64,000 nt of DNA from NCBI RefSeq assembly GCF_023973825.1, contig NC_090125.1, positions 1,630,428 through 1,694,427 on the forward strand, in the 5' to 3' direction. The notes beneath the pieces were generated by a model that was not told the origin of the DNA, did not search any database, and saw nothing but the letters and a program-made list of their open reading frames with translations. A program made the translations under genes and the position numbers. Source of the stretch: Plasmodium brasilianum (Eukaryota > Apicomplexa > Aconoidasida > Haemosporida > Plasmodiidae). Shown here in pieces: positions 46,896 to 60,835 of this stretch (positions are counted from its first letter, which is position 1; each line of letters starts with the position of its first letter).

Positions 46896-48336
46896 CTATT
46901 TACATGATGGTACATTATCAGCAGATGCTTCAATGTCCAGTTCCCCATTTGCAGTTACTACAGCAGGCCCATAATAAGCCATGGCATTTCTAGATTTATA
47001 ATATTCATTTCTCATAGCACTTTGTGTTAACTTTACATCATATCTGTGACTGATGGGTTCAAATAATAATCCCCATACAACACTAAAAAAAAGACTAAGA
47101 CCTAAAAACAGGCAATAGAACCAATCTAAAGAAGCAAAAAGGGGGGTGTTAATTAATGTTAATCCTAATACTTCTACAAGAGATGTACCTATATAACACA
47201 TTCCACATAACCATCCCCAAGCTTCTCCTGCACCTTCAGAATGATATACTTCCAAAAAGAAACAACCAGATCCATATAAAAATAAACAAAAAGCATCTAT
47301 TAGTCGAGAGCTGAAGTATAAAATCCATGATGAACCAGCTCCTATTTTTTCCTCCATCCAAGGATCATCGAAATAGTACGAAGACGCCATTAAACATATT
47401 AAAGACAAACTCCATGATACGGTACCTATACAATATGTACATCGAAAAATGTGTCTATAATGTTATGCTTCAGGCATACAAGTATGATCACCTGTGAGTG
47501 CAAATACATGCACATATACATGCATACGTACATACATATATACATATGCATACGTGTGCAAATAAACATTCACTTCTTTATCTTTAATAAGTACCCATAG
47601 ATGTGGCTTGCAACAGAAATTTAGTTCCAGCTCTGTAACCCCTTGACTGCTTAATACTGTAAATGAAAAAAGGTAAATTTTTTGATACATAAAAATAAGT
47701 GAAGCAAAAGAAAACGTATTATTTTTCCTTTACATTTGGAAAAAAGAAAAGTATTAAACAGTCTGATGGTACACTTATGTTGTATATTATACATATATGT
47801 GTTAATGTGTTAATGTGTTAATGCGTTAATGTGTTAATGTGTTAATGTGTTAATGTGTTAATGTGTTAATGTGTTAATGTGTTAATGTGTTAATGTGTTA
47901 ATGTGTTAATGTGTTAATGTGTTAATGTGTTAATGTGTTAATGCGTTAATGTGTTAATGTGTTAATGTGTTAATGTGTGTTTGATTGCGTTTCTGATTGC
48001 GTTTTTGACTGCGCTTGCATACCTGCTATCATCCTCCGTCAGCTGCAAGAATGACATTATAAGAAGAGTGCCTAATAAAAATCCGCCAATGCTAAAGAGG
48101 ACAAGAGGCATTGGTGCATTTCCAACACTGCCTGGTAATGCTCTTAAAAAGTTTAATATACCAAAGGGATTTTTTCCTATCAAGGTTATAGAACAAACTA
48201 ACAACGTGTAGGAAATAAATTGAATAAGAAATCCAATACGTAAATTAAAGTTCATAAAAAAATCCCAAAAAGGCTCGAATTGGGGCCCACGGCCTTCTGG
48301 GGCTTCGCCAGGACGAACAACATACGTAAAAAACAT
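46896..48336 (-). CDS. GAPM1: GAPM1, glideosome-associated multi-span membrane protein
   Basis: Apicomplexan inner-membrane-complex protein that links the actin-myosin glideosome to the alveolin network. Exons 48336-48023, 47656-47595 and 47425-46896 join in phase to 301 residues. The start MFFTYVVRPGEAPEGRGPQ has the GAPM-type N-terminus. Six hydrophobic spans are visible, for example IGFLIQFISYTLLVCSITLI, LFSIGGFLLGTLLIMSF, WILYFSSRLIDAFCLFLYG and WFYCLFLGLSLFFSVVWGLL. Exon 2 encodes the conserved loop SIKQSRGYRAGTKFLLQATSMG, read here from a frame different from the longest open one. The short C-tail contains RYDVKLTQSAMRNEYYKSRN. Intron 1 is packed with an 8-bp repeat. Numbering as GAPM1 rather than GAPM2 or GAPM3 relies on the remembered neighbourhood with plasmepsin V and VPS52. 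Confidence 0.88.
47804..47980 (+). repeat. 8-bp TTAATGTG array in GAPM1 intron 1
   Basis: About 22 near-perfect tandem copies of TTAATGTG with occasional TTAATGCG, inside the inferred intron 48022-47657. It stops about 40 bases short of the GTATGC donor at 48022. Confidence 0.93.
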
Positions 48337-49379
48337 TTTGCACAAAGTTAATATTAAAAATTGTCAAAAAACAAAATAGGCAAAAAAGAAAAGAAGGAAA
48401 AGAAGAAAAACGAAAAAAATAAAAAAAAAAAAAAAGAAAAAGAAAAAAAACGAAAAAAAACGAAAAAAAAAATTACTATTTTTTTATTTAAAAAAAAGGC
48501 TAAGCTAAAAGTAGTGAAGAAGTGTGTATTATTACGAAAAAAAAAAATAGAGCTATAAGCTAAAAAATGTAAATTTAACGCATGAGTGTATGTATATTAT
48601 ATATATATATACATATACATATGTGTGTGTGTGGGCGTGTATACATATGTGTATATATAGACGTATATGGACAAATAGAAGGGGAAATAATAAATAAATT
48701 AAATCACTAGATTTATTTTATTTTTGGACAATGCAAATGATCAAATATATACACATGTATGTTTTAGCGTGAATATGTTTCTTTTTTTTTTTTTTAAATA
48801 TACACATATACATGTATGTTATTATATCCAATTAATTGATTTTCGTTTTCTTTGGTTTTTAAAGTGTAATTAACAAAATGTATAAATAGCACAATAAATA
48901 AATAAATATATATATATATAACCATACATAATAAGGCTCTTTAACATACATAATTTCATTTTAAACTATTTTTTTAATAATCTAAACATATGTAATACTT
49001 TTACAAACACAAGAACAAAGAATGGAAAATTAAAATATTGCTAGATACATATATCTACAAGAAAATCACACGTACACACAATAGCGCTAGTATATTGGAA
49101 TTTTTTTTTTTTTTTTTGTGCATAATTTTTTTTTTATTTCGGAAATGTACATAAATATGTGTACATAAATAAGCGCGTATAAATGTATGTATAAATATTT
49201 ATACATATATTACATATATTTGCGTAAAAAAAAAATATTAACAAATCAGCAGAAAAAAAATTGGGCCGAATTTACATTTAATATAAATTACTCTAATTAC
49301 GAATATTGGTATATATACGTACAAATGTACGAATAGGTGTATGTATATAAATAATTAAGTAAATAAATAAACAAATAAA

Positions 49380-49411
<32 letters not shown>

Positions 49412-51594
49412 CTTTATGTATATATACACGTGTCACTTCCTTATTCCTGTAGAAAAAACCAAACAAGCTTGAGTACTTTTTTTTCATTTTATTTTTATTT
49501 TTATCCTAAAATCCTTTTTTGTTTCATCAGTAGGAGGGGCATGCAGTACTGGTGCGATATATATATATATATATATATGTGTAGAAAGAAGGAAAAAAAA
49601 AAAAAAAAGCAAAATAGCATTATGTGTACAAGTATATTTAACGAATTCTAAACAACTTTACAAATATTGAAAAGACGCGTAATTTAAAAATTTTACAATA
49701 AATAAAAAAAATATATTTTTAATTACCAGATTGTAGGAAATTTTTTGTAATTTTATTTTCTTTCGTTTAAGACTAAATATACATTTTTCAAAAATATAAT
49801 ATTTAGGAATTAAACAATTTTAATGTAAAGAAAAATTTATTGTACTGTTATGTATGTGTATAGGTGCAATCTAACTTTGAACGTATCCGCGAATTTTTGT
49901 GTGTGCCACTGTCCGAATCTATTATTCTTTTTATATGTATATTGTAGTTCATTTTATGTTTCCTTATTTCCTGTTGTGTTCATGTTTATTTTTCAACTTT
50001 TCCTGATATGTTCATGTTTTTTCCACAAAATTTTCTGATTTGCTCATGTTTTTTTTTTTTTTTTCCTATAAAGAAATAGATTTACATATTCCTCGATGCA
50101 CACGTAGGTTTCTAATCTGTAACATTTTCCATTATCCGTGTATAAAATGAAAGACATAGTACTTTCATACCGTTTAATTAGCACAAAAAAAAAGAGAAAC
50201 TAAAGAAAAACATGATAAGACAAAGAACTATTCAAAATAGGTAGTGTAATAAAGCAAAATCATATATAATAAAATTATTGTACACAAATATAATAGGTGA
50301 AAATATATTCATGGAAAAGAAGTATGTTTCATTTTTAAGTTCTGTCTTTCATAATTGTCTTAAAAAAAAAAAAAAAAGAAGTTTAACAGGAACACTGAAG
50401 TTTTAAGGGTTATATTTAAATATTTAAGTGTCTCCTCATTTACAATCGTTGCCTTAGAAGTACATGTTTCATTTGTGATTTTCCCCAATTGTAACACCTA
50501 ATCAGTTGTTAAAAACCCCCATTTTATTGCTTTTTTAAAAAAATTATTAACCACAATTTCTCTCTATTTTTTTAGCATATGCATTTATGATATCAGCTAA
50601 GAACGCAAAACTTTTGAAGAACATTTAAAAAATGAATAAGTGATATTAGATAGACCTACGTTTGCATCAAATACGTAATTTTACGTGTTCTTTTGTGGAG
50701 GTTATGCACACGCTTACGGTTAGACAAATTAAAACTTAAAAAAAATATGATGGCGCGAAATAAAACGAAGCGAACTAAAGGCAAAATAAAGCAAAATGAT
50801 GGGCGATTAATAACAAAAAATGAATGAAACATAACATAGACATAAAAGTAAACATAAACGTAAACATAAACATAAACGTAAACATAAACGTAAACATAAA
50901 CGTAAACATAAACGTAAACATAAACGTAAACATAAACGTAAACATAAACGTAAACATAAACGTAAACATAAACGTAAACATAAACGTAAACATAAACGTA
51001 AACATAAACGTAAACATAAACGTAAACATAAACATAAACGTAAACGTAAACATAAACGTAAACATAAACGTAAACATAAACGTAAACATAAACGTAAACA
51101 TAAACGTAAACATAAACGTAAACATAAACGTAAACATAAACGTAAATAGAATGTAGTGTGCTAAAGACCCCATTTAAGGAACACAAAATAAAATAGAAAA
51201 ACAACACTTATTATAAAACAAAAAAAAGAAAATGTTAATATATTTTCATGCGTCTATTTCTTTTTTTTCCAAAAAAGCTGAATGTTAAAAATGTTTTCCT
51301 CTAAACCGATAGTATATATCTCCAACTCTTTTACTCAAAGGGGGAAATATGCACAAAGCGTAGTATAAAACTTCCCTAAGCGCGAACATCCACGTACATC
51401 CATGTACACATACACACAAATAAATATCCATCTATACATACCTGTATGCGCAACTATAACGACTGAACAGAAACGGAGATGACAACGGAGTACCCTTTTC
51501 CATCTCCCCCCTTACCGCATGGCCGAAATGAGGCTAAAAATTTTGCCTTTCCTACCCTCCCCGCTTTTCCCTGACTTGTAAGCAGCCCCAGGTC
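48337..51594. other. Long intergenic region with a large 12-bp array
   Basis: This 3.3-kb gap lies between the GAPM1 start and the Lon-domain gene stop. It contains A/G-rich runs at 48370-48490, (TA)n runs, several poly-T tracts and the AAACATAAACGT array at 50840-51145. The stretch 49650-50700 is AT-rich but not repetitive, and I found no exon-like pieces there. It should include the GAPM1 promoter. Confidence 0.65.
50840..51145 (+). repeat. 12-bp AAACATAAACGT mega-array
   Basis: About 25 copies of AAACATAAACGT with few interruptions, the longest array of the window. The frames read VYVYVY, TFMF or NVNI on the two strands over more than 100 codons each and are clearly artefactual. Confidence 0.94.
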
Positions 51595-52983
51595 TCAAGG
51601 TTTAGGGTAATTTGGCATAGGCAAATTTTGGTTTTTCAGATTTTGGACTTGTTCTAGTATTTCTTGTAACTTTTCTTTAGGCGTATTTTTAATAATAGCT
51701 AGCTGTTTTTGTTTTTGTCTAATTTTATCCCTAACTAGTCTAAGTCTGTCCTCCGAATTTTGAAGCATTAATGCGTCATATCTATCAACAATCATAAGAT
51801 GAAAATCGAATGCAGCAAATGAAGCAATTTGAATAAAAGCTTGTCTTTGTTCTATATCTGATGGGTCAATTTGAAATTTTTCTAATTTTGCATCAATAGA
51901 TTCTTTTAAATCATTTCTTAATTTTATATTCATAGATGCAAAAGATTGGTCAAGTTGTTCCATAAGTTGTGATTCCATAGTTGAACATTGAGAATGTATT
52001 CTAATAACTTCATCAAGAATTTTTAAGCTCTCTTCTGGATCTAATAATCCTTTTTTATCTTCTATAGGTGATATTTTACCCAAAATACATGGTTCTTGGC
52101 TAATTATTTCATCAATTATAATACGTCCTCTTACTAATCCTTTAACAGCTAAATTGTTACCTACTTTTGTTACATCCTTTATTTCAGCATATACAGCTAA
52201 AGGAGCTAATACTCCTGTTTTATGATTAAAAAAACACATTCCAAAAATTTTTTTTTTTTTTTCTTCCCCATTCATACTAATTTCTCTTGTCATGCTTTTA
52301 AATATTTCCTCTACATGCTCTCCATTAAATTGCATATAATCCTCAAAGCCTATTTGAAGTGGGGAAGGCTCATTTGACATTTCTTCTAACAATATGGGGA
52401 AAAAACCTAAAGTATTATCTTCATCGAATTCTTTAATCCATTCATTTATTCTTCCTTTTACATTTCTGGGTACATCTTCAATTATTGGTTTGTCCGTTAA
52501 ATTTATTTTATAATTTTCTGCATAAAGCGCATGCTTATACTTATGCTTCTTACTGTTCCAGAAGCAAGTTTTTTCCCCCTCTCCCATAGGGAAGTTGCTG
52601 TAGTGCTTGCTGCTGCCTAGGTGGTAGTAGCTGCTTCCTACGTAGTGGTTGCTACTCCCTATGTAGTGATAATTATTCCTATTTCTCTTGCTTTTTCTAT
52701 ACTTTATGGGATTCATCCAATACCCCAAATTTGTAAAATTGGACGAAGATTTAATATTTGAAAACTGGTCAACATCCTTTTTCTTTCCATGAAATAAATT
52801 GGTCCGCCCCCTGTAGCTGTTGTTAAATATATTCCCTACATTTTTCTTAGCTCTCTTATAACAATCATATATTAAAACGTTTTTCTCATTTAATGAGATA
52901 TTTTTGTTCAAGTAGATACTCCCTAGGCTTGACACATAAAATAAAAGGAAGAAATGAAACCAAAAAGGGCTCGTCAGTTTCAT
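51595..52983 (-). CDS. Secreted Lon substrate-binding-domain protein, probable apicoplast
   Basis: Single-exon 462-residue protein. It begins with a clear signal peptide (hydrophobic WFHFFLLFYVSSLGSIYL), followed by about 130 basic, Asn/Ser/Tyr-rich residues like an apicoplast transit peptide, including GSSNHYVGSS-type tandem repeats. From about residue 188 it matches the Lon N-terminal (LON substrate-binding) fold: LGFFPILLEEMSNEPSP, then FGMCFFNHKTGVLAPLAVYAEI, NNLAVKGLVRGRIIIDEI and EPCILGKISPIED. A helical region follows, with repeated Gln/Glu/Lys and a Pro-rich end (NYPKP). No AAA ATPase or Ser-Lys protease domain is present, so it is a stand-alone LON-domain protein, as in plant and cyanobacterial relatives. 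Its role is unknown; it may be an adaptor or chaperone-like factor in the plastid. Confidence 0.75.
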   Translation of the reverse strand: MKLTSPFWFHFFLLFYVSSLGSIYLNKNISLNEKNVLIYDCYKRAKKNVGNIFNNSYRGRTNLFHGKKKDVDQFSNIKSSSNFTNLGYWMNPIKYRKSKRNRNNYHYIGSSNHYVGSSYYHLGSSKHYSNFPMGEGEKTCFWNSKKHKYKHALYAENYKINLTDKPIIEDVPRNVKGRINEWIKEFDEDNTLGFFPILLEEMSNEPSPLQIGFEDYMQFNGEHVEEIFKSMTREISMNGEEKKKKIFGMCFFNHKTGVLAPLAVYAEIKDVTKVGNNLAVKGLVRGRIIIDEIISQEPCILGKISPIEDKKGLLDPEESLKILDEVIRIHSQCSTMESQLMEQLDQSFASMNIKLRNDLKESIDAKLEKFQIDPSDIEQRQAFIQIASFAAFDFHLMIVDRYDALMLQNSEDRLRLVRDKIRQKQKQLAIIKNTPKEKLQEILEQVQNLKNQNLPMPNYPKP

Positions 52984-53497
52984 ATCTTACGGTGGAAGAA
53001 GATTAAATATATACGCATGCGTACGACTGTACGTGCATATATAAATATGTATATGGGTGCGTATATGTATGCGTATATGTATGCATATATGTATTTGTAT
53101 TTGTATGTGTATGCGTATTTGTATGCATATATGTATTTGTATTTGTATGTGTATTTGTATTTGTATTTGTATTCGTATTTGTATTCGTATTTGTATTCGT
53201 ATTTGTATGCGTATTTAAATGTGCATTTTTATGTACATTTTTACGTGCATTTATAGGTGAATTCATATGAGAGTATGTACATACGTTCATATGCACCTTT
53301 ACAAGTACATAAATATGTACGTATGTATGTTCATGCACATATTCCCATATAACATTTTCAGTGTAACAATAGGTTGTCGCAAAAAATTAAATGAAGCCTT
53401 CATTAATTTTTGTATTTCTTCATAGGCCACCTTAAATAAGAGATCATACATACATGCAGAAAAGTATGCGAATGACTTATGTGCAGCTTAGTGAGAT

Positions 53498-53534
<37 letters not shown>

Positions 53535-54572
53535 CAATTTCGTTTTTTTACTTTCTACATAATATATCATTTTAACTTTACGTTATTCATTGCTACCATT
53601 TGAATTTCATACTTTTTTATGCCAACAAATGATTGGGGAATTTTTTGCATATAGTAATCTCACTGTACAACTGCCTTACGTATGAAAAGGTAAATGTATA
53701 CATATAAATACATATATATATATACATATAAATACAAATATATATACATATAAATACAAATATATATAGATATGAATACATATATATATAGATATGAATA
53801 CATATATATATAGATATGAATACATATATGTACATATACGTGTATACATATTTGTATGTTTTTTTTTTTTTTTTTTTTAAATTTTTTTCCTCAAATTTTA
53901 ATCTATTCCTGCGTACAGTTATTCATTTTTAAAAAGCCTTTCTATTTAGTATACCCATGTAATCATTGATCATAGTTCTAAAACCTACCCAATTTAAAAA
54001 AAAAAAAAAAAAAAAAAATATGTATATTTAAAAATAAATAATACTGCCCCAAAGTTGTGTAAACTGCTTACAAATTTTTAAGGAATAACTATAAATGCTT
54101 TAAAAAAAAAATAAGCACAGGAATGACGAAACGGTAGTATGCTATGCAGAAAAAAATACGCCTTTGAAATATAATGAGATAAGAACAAATGGATGCTTAC
54201 GCGTACATTCTGCATACATTTATGTGTATATGTACATGTACATTGGTAAGAGGATTATTCCGCTTATCGCAAAGCAGGTAGGTTTTCACCAACAATTTGA
54301 ATATTTTCATTTTTCTTAACGGACCAAGATGACTTACTTAACTGCATGTTCAGCCAAATTTATTATTATGAAAGAAACCTCAAAGACCCCAAACTGCGTA
54401 TGAGAGTAAAACTTTTTTTATATAACCATGTTTATATTTATTATTATGTTTTTTCCCTTTTGCAGTTAAATTCAAAATTATATTTGCAAAAAAATTGATT
54501 CAAGGTTTTAAGATATGTATTGCATTGTTTTCAAGGGTGAAAAGGATTATACATGCATTGATGTGTATAGAG

Positions 54573-54608
<36 letters not shown>

Positions 54609-54901
54609 CATGTACAGTACATATATACATACACACATATACATATGTATATATGTACCCATGCGAACGCCTAATTTTTAAATTTTTTTTAAAAAAGTGA
54701 ATGGTGTTTCACTTGATATACTAAAAATTAACATGCATGATATATACCTAATTTGGGCAATTACAAAATAGCCAAATTCAAAAAAAAAAAAAAAAAAAAA
54801 AAAAAACATAGCATAATAAAGCACAACATACAAAGGATGTGGATGAAGCATAATGGAATGGGACAAAATGAAATAAAACAAAAGTGTTAGAATTATGGTA
54901 T

Positions 54902-54945
<44 letters not shown>

Positions 54946-55356
54946 TAAAAATAGCAAAACAATCAAAAAGGTAGCAGTATTAACATAAACATTATGTAGC
55001 AATTGTAATTACAATAGCCTAAATTTATTAATTTTCGTACGACCACGTACACATAAAATAACACACTTGCGCAAATATAGAGAAATGCACTGTATTGATT
55101 ATTTCATAATAACTACATAATTATTGCGTTTTAATTTCCTGCATGTCGACGTGTGTATAAATGGGGATATTTTACATATAGGTATTCTACATGTTAAACT
55201 TGACTCATTACAATGACTAGATTCTTTTTCCTAATCAATCTACCTCTTTTTTAATATATACATATACATACATATATATGTATGTTACTTCTCGCCTCTG
55301 CTTCTATTCACTTTGAAAGGAATTAACTCTTGGCATGAGTCCTTAGGTCCCCACCC
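52984..55356. other. Intergenic between the Lon-domain gene start and plasmepsin V stop
   Basis: Contents: a GTATTTGTATTTGTATGC array at 53055-53220, a TATAGATATGAATACATATA-type array at 53700-53830, TA and A runs. The Tyr/Leu/Val/Thr/Asn ORFs are artefacts of these arrays. No gene seen. Confidence 0.68.
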
Positions 55357-57147
<1,791 letters not shown>

Positions 57148-57264
57148 TTACTACTCGACTTCTCCGCTTTATTTCGCTATCTTTCCCGATTAATTTAGCT
57201 AATTTCCCCACTTAATTTCACTGTTTTTTCCGCGATGTCTCACTTTATTTTACTAATTTTTCCG

Positions 57265-57385
57265 CTATTTTTTCCGCTATTTTTTCCGCTTTTTCTTCCG
57301 CTTTTTTTTCCGCTTTTTCTTCCGCTTTTTTTTCCGCTTTTTCTTCCGCTTTTTTTTCCGCTTTTTCTTCCGCCTTTTCTTCCAC
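57265..57385 (+). repeat. 24-bp poly-T/CCGC array
   Basis: Alternating TTTTTTTTCCGC and TTTTTCTTCCGC 12-bp halves form a 24-bp unit of about five copies. Frames read FFPLFLPL or KKKRKKR and are spurious. Confidence 0.88.
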
Positions 57386-57563
57386 TTTTTTTCCTTTTTT
57401 ATTTTATTTCCCCCTTCTTCCTCTTTTATATTTATCACGGGGGTGGGGAGGGGTAGCAAGTTGACGAAGGCACAAGAGAAATGAATGAAACCTGCTGAAC
57501 TGGAAAATTACAAATTCGCACAGCACAGTACGGAACAATAAGATTCGGAGCAATAAGAGTAAA

Positions 57564-57643
<80 letters not shown>

Positions 57644-58285
57644 TATAAAAGTGTATCACCTTACGATATAAAAATTTACCCTTTATTCAAAATAAATTAA
57701 AAAAATAAATACATAAAAAAAAAAATAAAAAGAATTGATATCATTTTCGTCGGTTGAGCAAGTATTATTCCTAAGGCGAAAAGTTATCTGGCTGTTAGTC
57801 TTTATATCTGCGTCGTCATTTTCATGTCTGGTAGAACGGAAAATGGAACTAGATGAATACTAAATTTTGTATTGATTATATTTGCACGAATCTAAGTAAC
57901 TGTTTGTATCTGAGTCTACACTGTTGTACATACTTGTGTACACATGTGTGAGGTACAAAAACAGCATGCTGCCTAACTCTGCGTAACGTTTTGCAAATCT
58001 TCTAAAAATATTTTATCTCTAAGATATATACAAATACAATTATACAGGAAGGAAAAAAAAAAAAAAAAAAAAAATAATAATAATAATAATAATACAGCTA
58101 TATGTACATATATACCCATCAACACAATTTATTCGTTTTAGTTTTATATCTGTATGAAAAAAATAAAAAAAAATATATAGAGCGAGCGGTACATTTCACG
58201 GATCCTACTTTATATTTATTTCAATTTATTTCATTACATTTGGACTTATCTTTTTATTTCGTTTCACTGTCCCTTAGGTTTATAT

Positions 58286-58520
58286 ACGTATATCAACACA
58301 TATGTTCATTTATATATACGTATATCTACACATATGTTCATTTATATATACATATATCTACACATATGTTCATTTATATATACGTATATCTACACATATG
58401 TTCATTTATATATACATATATCTACACATATGTTCATTTATATATACGTATATCTACACATATGTTCATTTATATATACATATATCTACACATATGTTCA
58501 TTTATATATACGTATATCTA
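58286..58520 (+). repeat. 32-bp tandem array
   Basis: Seven copies of a 32-bp unit containing ATATCTACACATATGTTCAT, alternating between TACGTATA and TACATATA variants, so the higher-order period is 64 bp. Since 32 is not a multiple of three, the same peptide blocks cycle through all three frames, which rules out a protein-coding origin. Confidence 0.92.
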
Positions 58521-58759
58521 CAAGTACGTATATTTATATTTATATTTATATATATATATGTATATACATATGCACATATTTGTTTATGTAACTCCACTTG
58601 CATATTATTACCTTGTTTTGCAACAAATATCATATAAAATTCAAAATTTTTGAAATTTTTTTTTTTTTTTATAAGTATTTTTCGGGTATACAAATTTTAA
58701 AAACACAAAAGAATAGTAGCACACAAAATAAACTTGCTTTGCTATAAAAATTGTACCAC

Positions 58760-58794
<35 letters not shown>

Positions 58795-59456
58795 GTGTGT
58801 AACGTTAATTCCAAAAAAGGATTGCACATATATACACATGTGTATATATTTTGTCATTTCTTATATAGCTACAAAAGGGGGATAACGAAGTTGTTATTTC
58901 GAAAATTACCATTTCCTTCTAGTAGCATTGTTTCCTACCCACCTCTTTTTATTTTATTTATTTATTTATTTTTTTTTTTGTTTTATGCCAACACAAAGTA
59001 GTGAAATGGTAAAATAGCGAGATTGCACATTAAAACAAAACATGAAAGAAAAAGAACAAATTAGCGTATGGCACTTCAAAAAGATATCAATCAAACAAAT
59101 ATATACACATATATAAATATACACATATATATACATATATAAATATACACATATATATACATATATAAATATACACATATACATACATATATGCAATAAC
59201 AGCAGAAAAATGGTTTAAAACATATAATAACAAAAGAGTGCTATTAAAAATATAAAAAATTAATACATACCATAGTGGCAAAGGGTACATAAGAATATGC
59301 CTATGCGAGTATGTATATATGGACTCACGTACGTAAGTATAACATGTGTGTACTGTATGATGTGTTACATATGAATGGGTATCGTATTATGCTAAAGTAA
59401 ACGAGATATACTAAAAAAAAAAATGGTACATATACTTTATAAACTTTTAGAATTAT

Positions 59457-59490
<34 letters not shown>

Positions 59491-59835
59491 AAAATATGCA
59501 TATATCACATAATAAATTTTATTATGCATAAAAGTAAATAAACAAATATATATATATATATATATATACATTACATATGTATGTATAAGTATATATATGA
59601 ATTATGTATGCATGTATTATTTATATATATATTATTTTTATATGTATTATTTATATGCGTATTATGTATGCACGTATATTTTTTTTTCGTTATCTGTCGA
59701 TCCCTGTTTCGGTGAAAAACCCCTCTACCCACTTTTCAAAGAAAAAAAAAATTTGCCTAAACCAAAAATTAATCTATACAAGAAAATATAAAAACTGCAA
59801 GCGGTAAGTCATGACAAGTATGTGTTTATTTTATT

Positions 59836-60021
<186 letters not shown>

Positions 60022-60835
60022 GCACGTACATATGTATTTGTAGTAAATGTATATATATACATATAAACTCATGCACTAGTAAAAATCATGTTAATAGCAA
60101 TCCAATGTAATTGCAATTTTGCAACTTTTTATTTCCATCCCATTCAGCTATTGCTCATAAAATAAGTAAAACAGAGCAGCATAGTTTTCATGAACTTTAT
60201 CAAGCGCTTTTTTGTTTGAATTTAAAAAAAAAAATAAAATAAATAAATAAATATAAATATATATATATATATACGTGTATTACAAAAATGTAAGTATAAA
60301 CTTATGTACCTATATACGTGCATATGCATATATATACATATGCATATATATACATATATATACATATGCATATATACATATGCATATATACATATATATA
60401 TTATATATGTAGTGATAGAAACATATTGGGCGTACTAAAAATACAGTAAAAAAAAATACTGAACTGGGTGTACTGTCAACGAAATAAATGCATAAAAAAC
60501 AATTCAAATCAGAAAAAAAATTTTGTAAATTTTTTTATCAAGTTATACTTTATTTTTAATGCCATGTGCATTTTATTAACGTCGAAGGAGCGATCTCATC
60601 GTTAAAATTACTACTGTACGCTTTTTCAATTCAAAAGGAACTCTACGTTTTTGTATATCATTCTTATACATATATATGCCTATAATACATATGTACATAG
60701 GTACATATATATGTGTATACGTAAATTAAAACAAAGATAAAGCAAAGAACTTTTTTTAATTTTGAAACGACAATTTTGAACATAAGAAAATAATATTTTT
60801 CTGAACAGTTTTTCGATTTATTCATTAACGTAAAA

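Noticed and set aside
47804..47980. CRISPR-like direct repeats
   Set aside because: Copies are contiguous with no spacers, and the organism is a eukaryote; it is a microsatellite.
50656..51207. ORFs of 110-183 codons reading VYVYVY, TFMF or NVNI
   Set aside because: They are produced by the 12-bp array in all frames of both strands, with no non-repeat coding sequence, so they are not genes.
57760..57990. Possible tRNA or small RNA in the non-repetitive patch
   Set aside because: I could find no T-arm consensus (GTTCRANYC) or paired stems by eye.
58102..58653. Forward 183-codon Ile/Tyr/His ORF
   Set aside because: The 32-bp array cycles the same peptide through all frames, which rules out selection on one frame.
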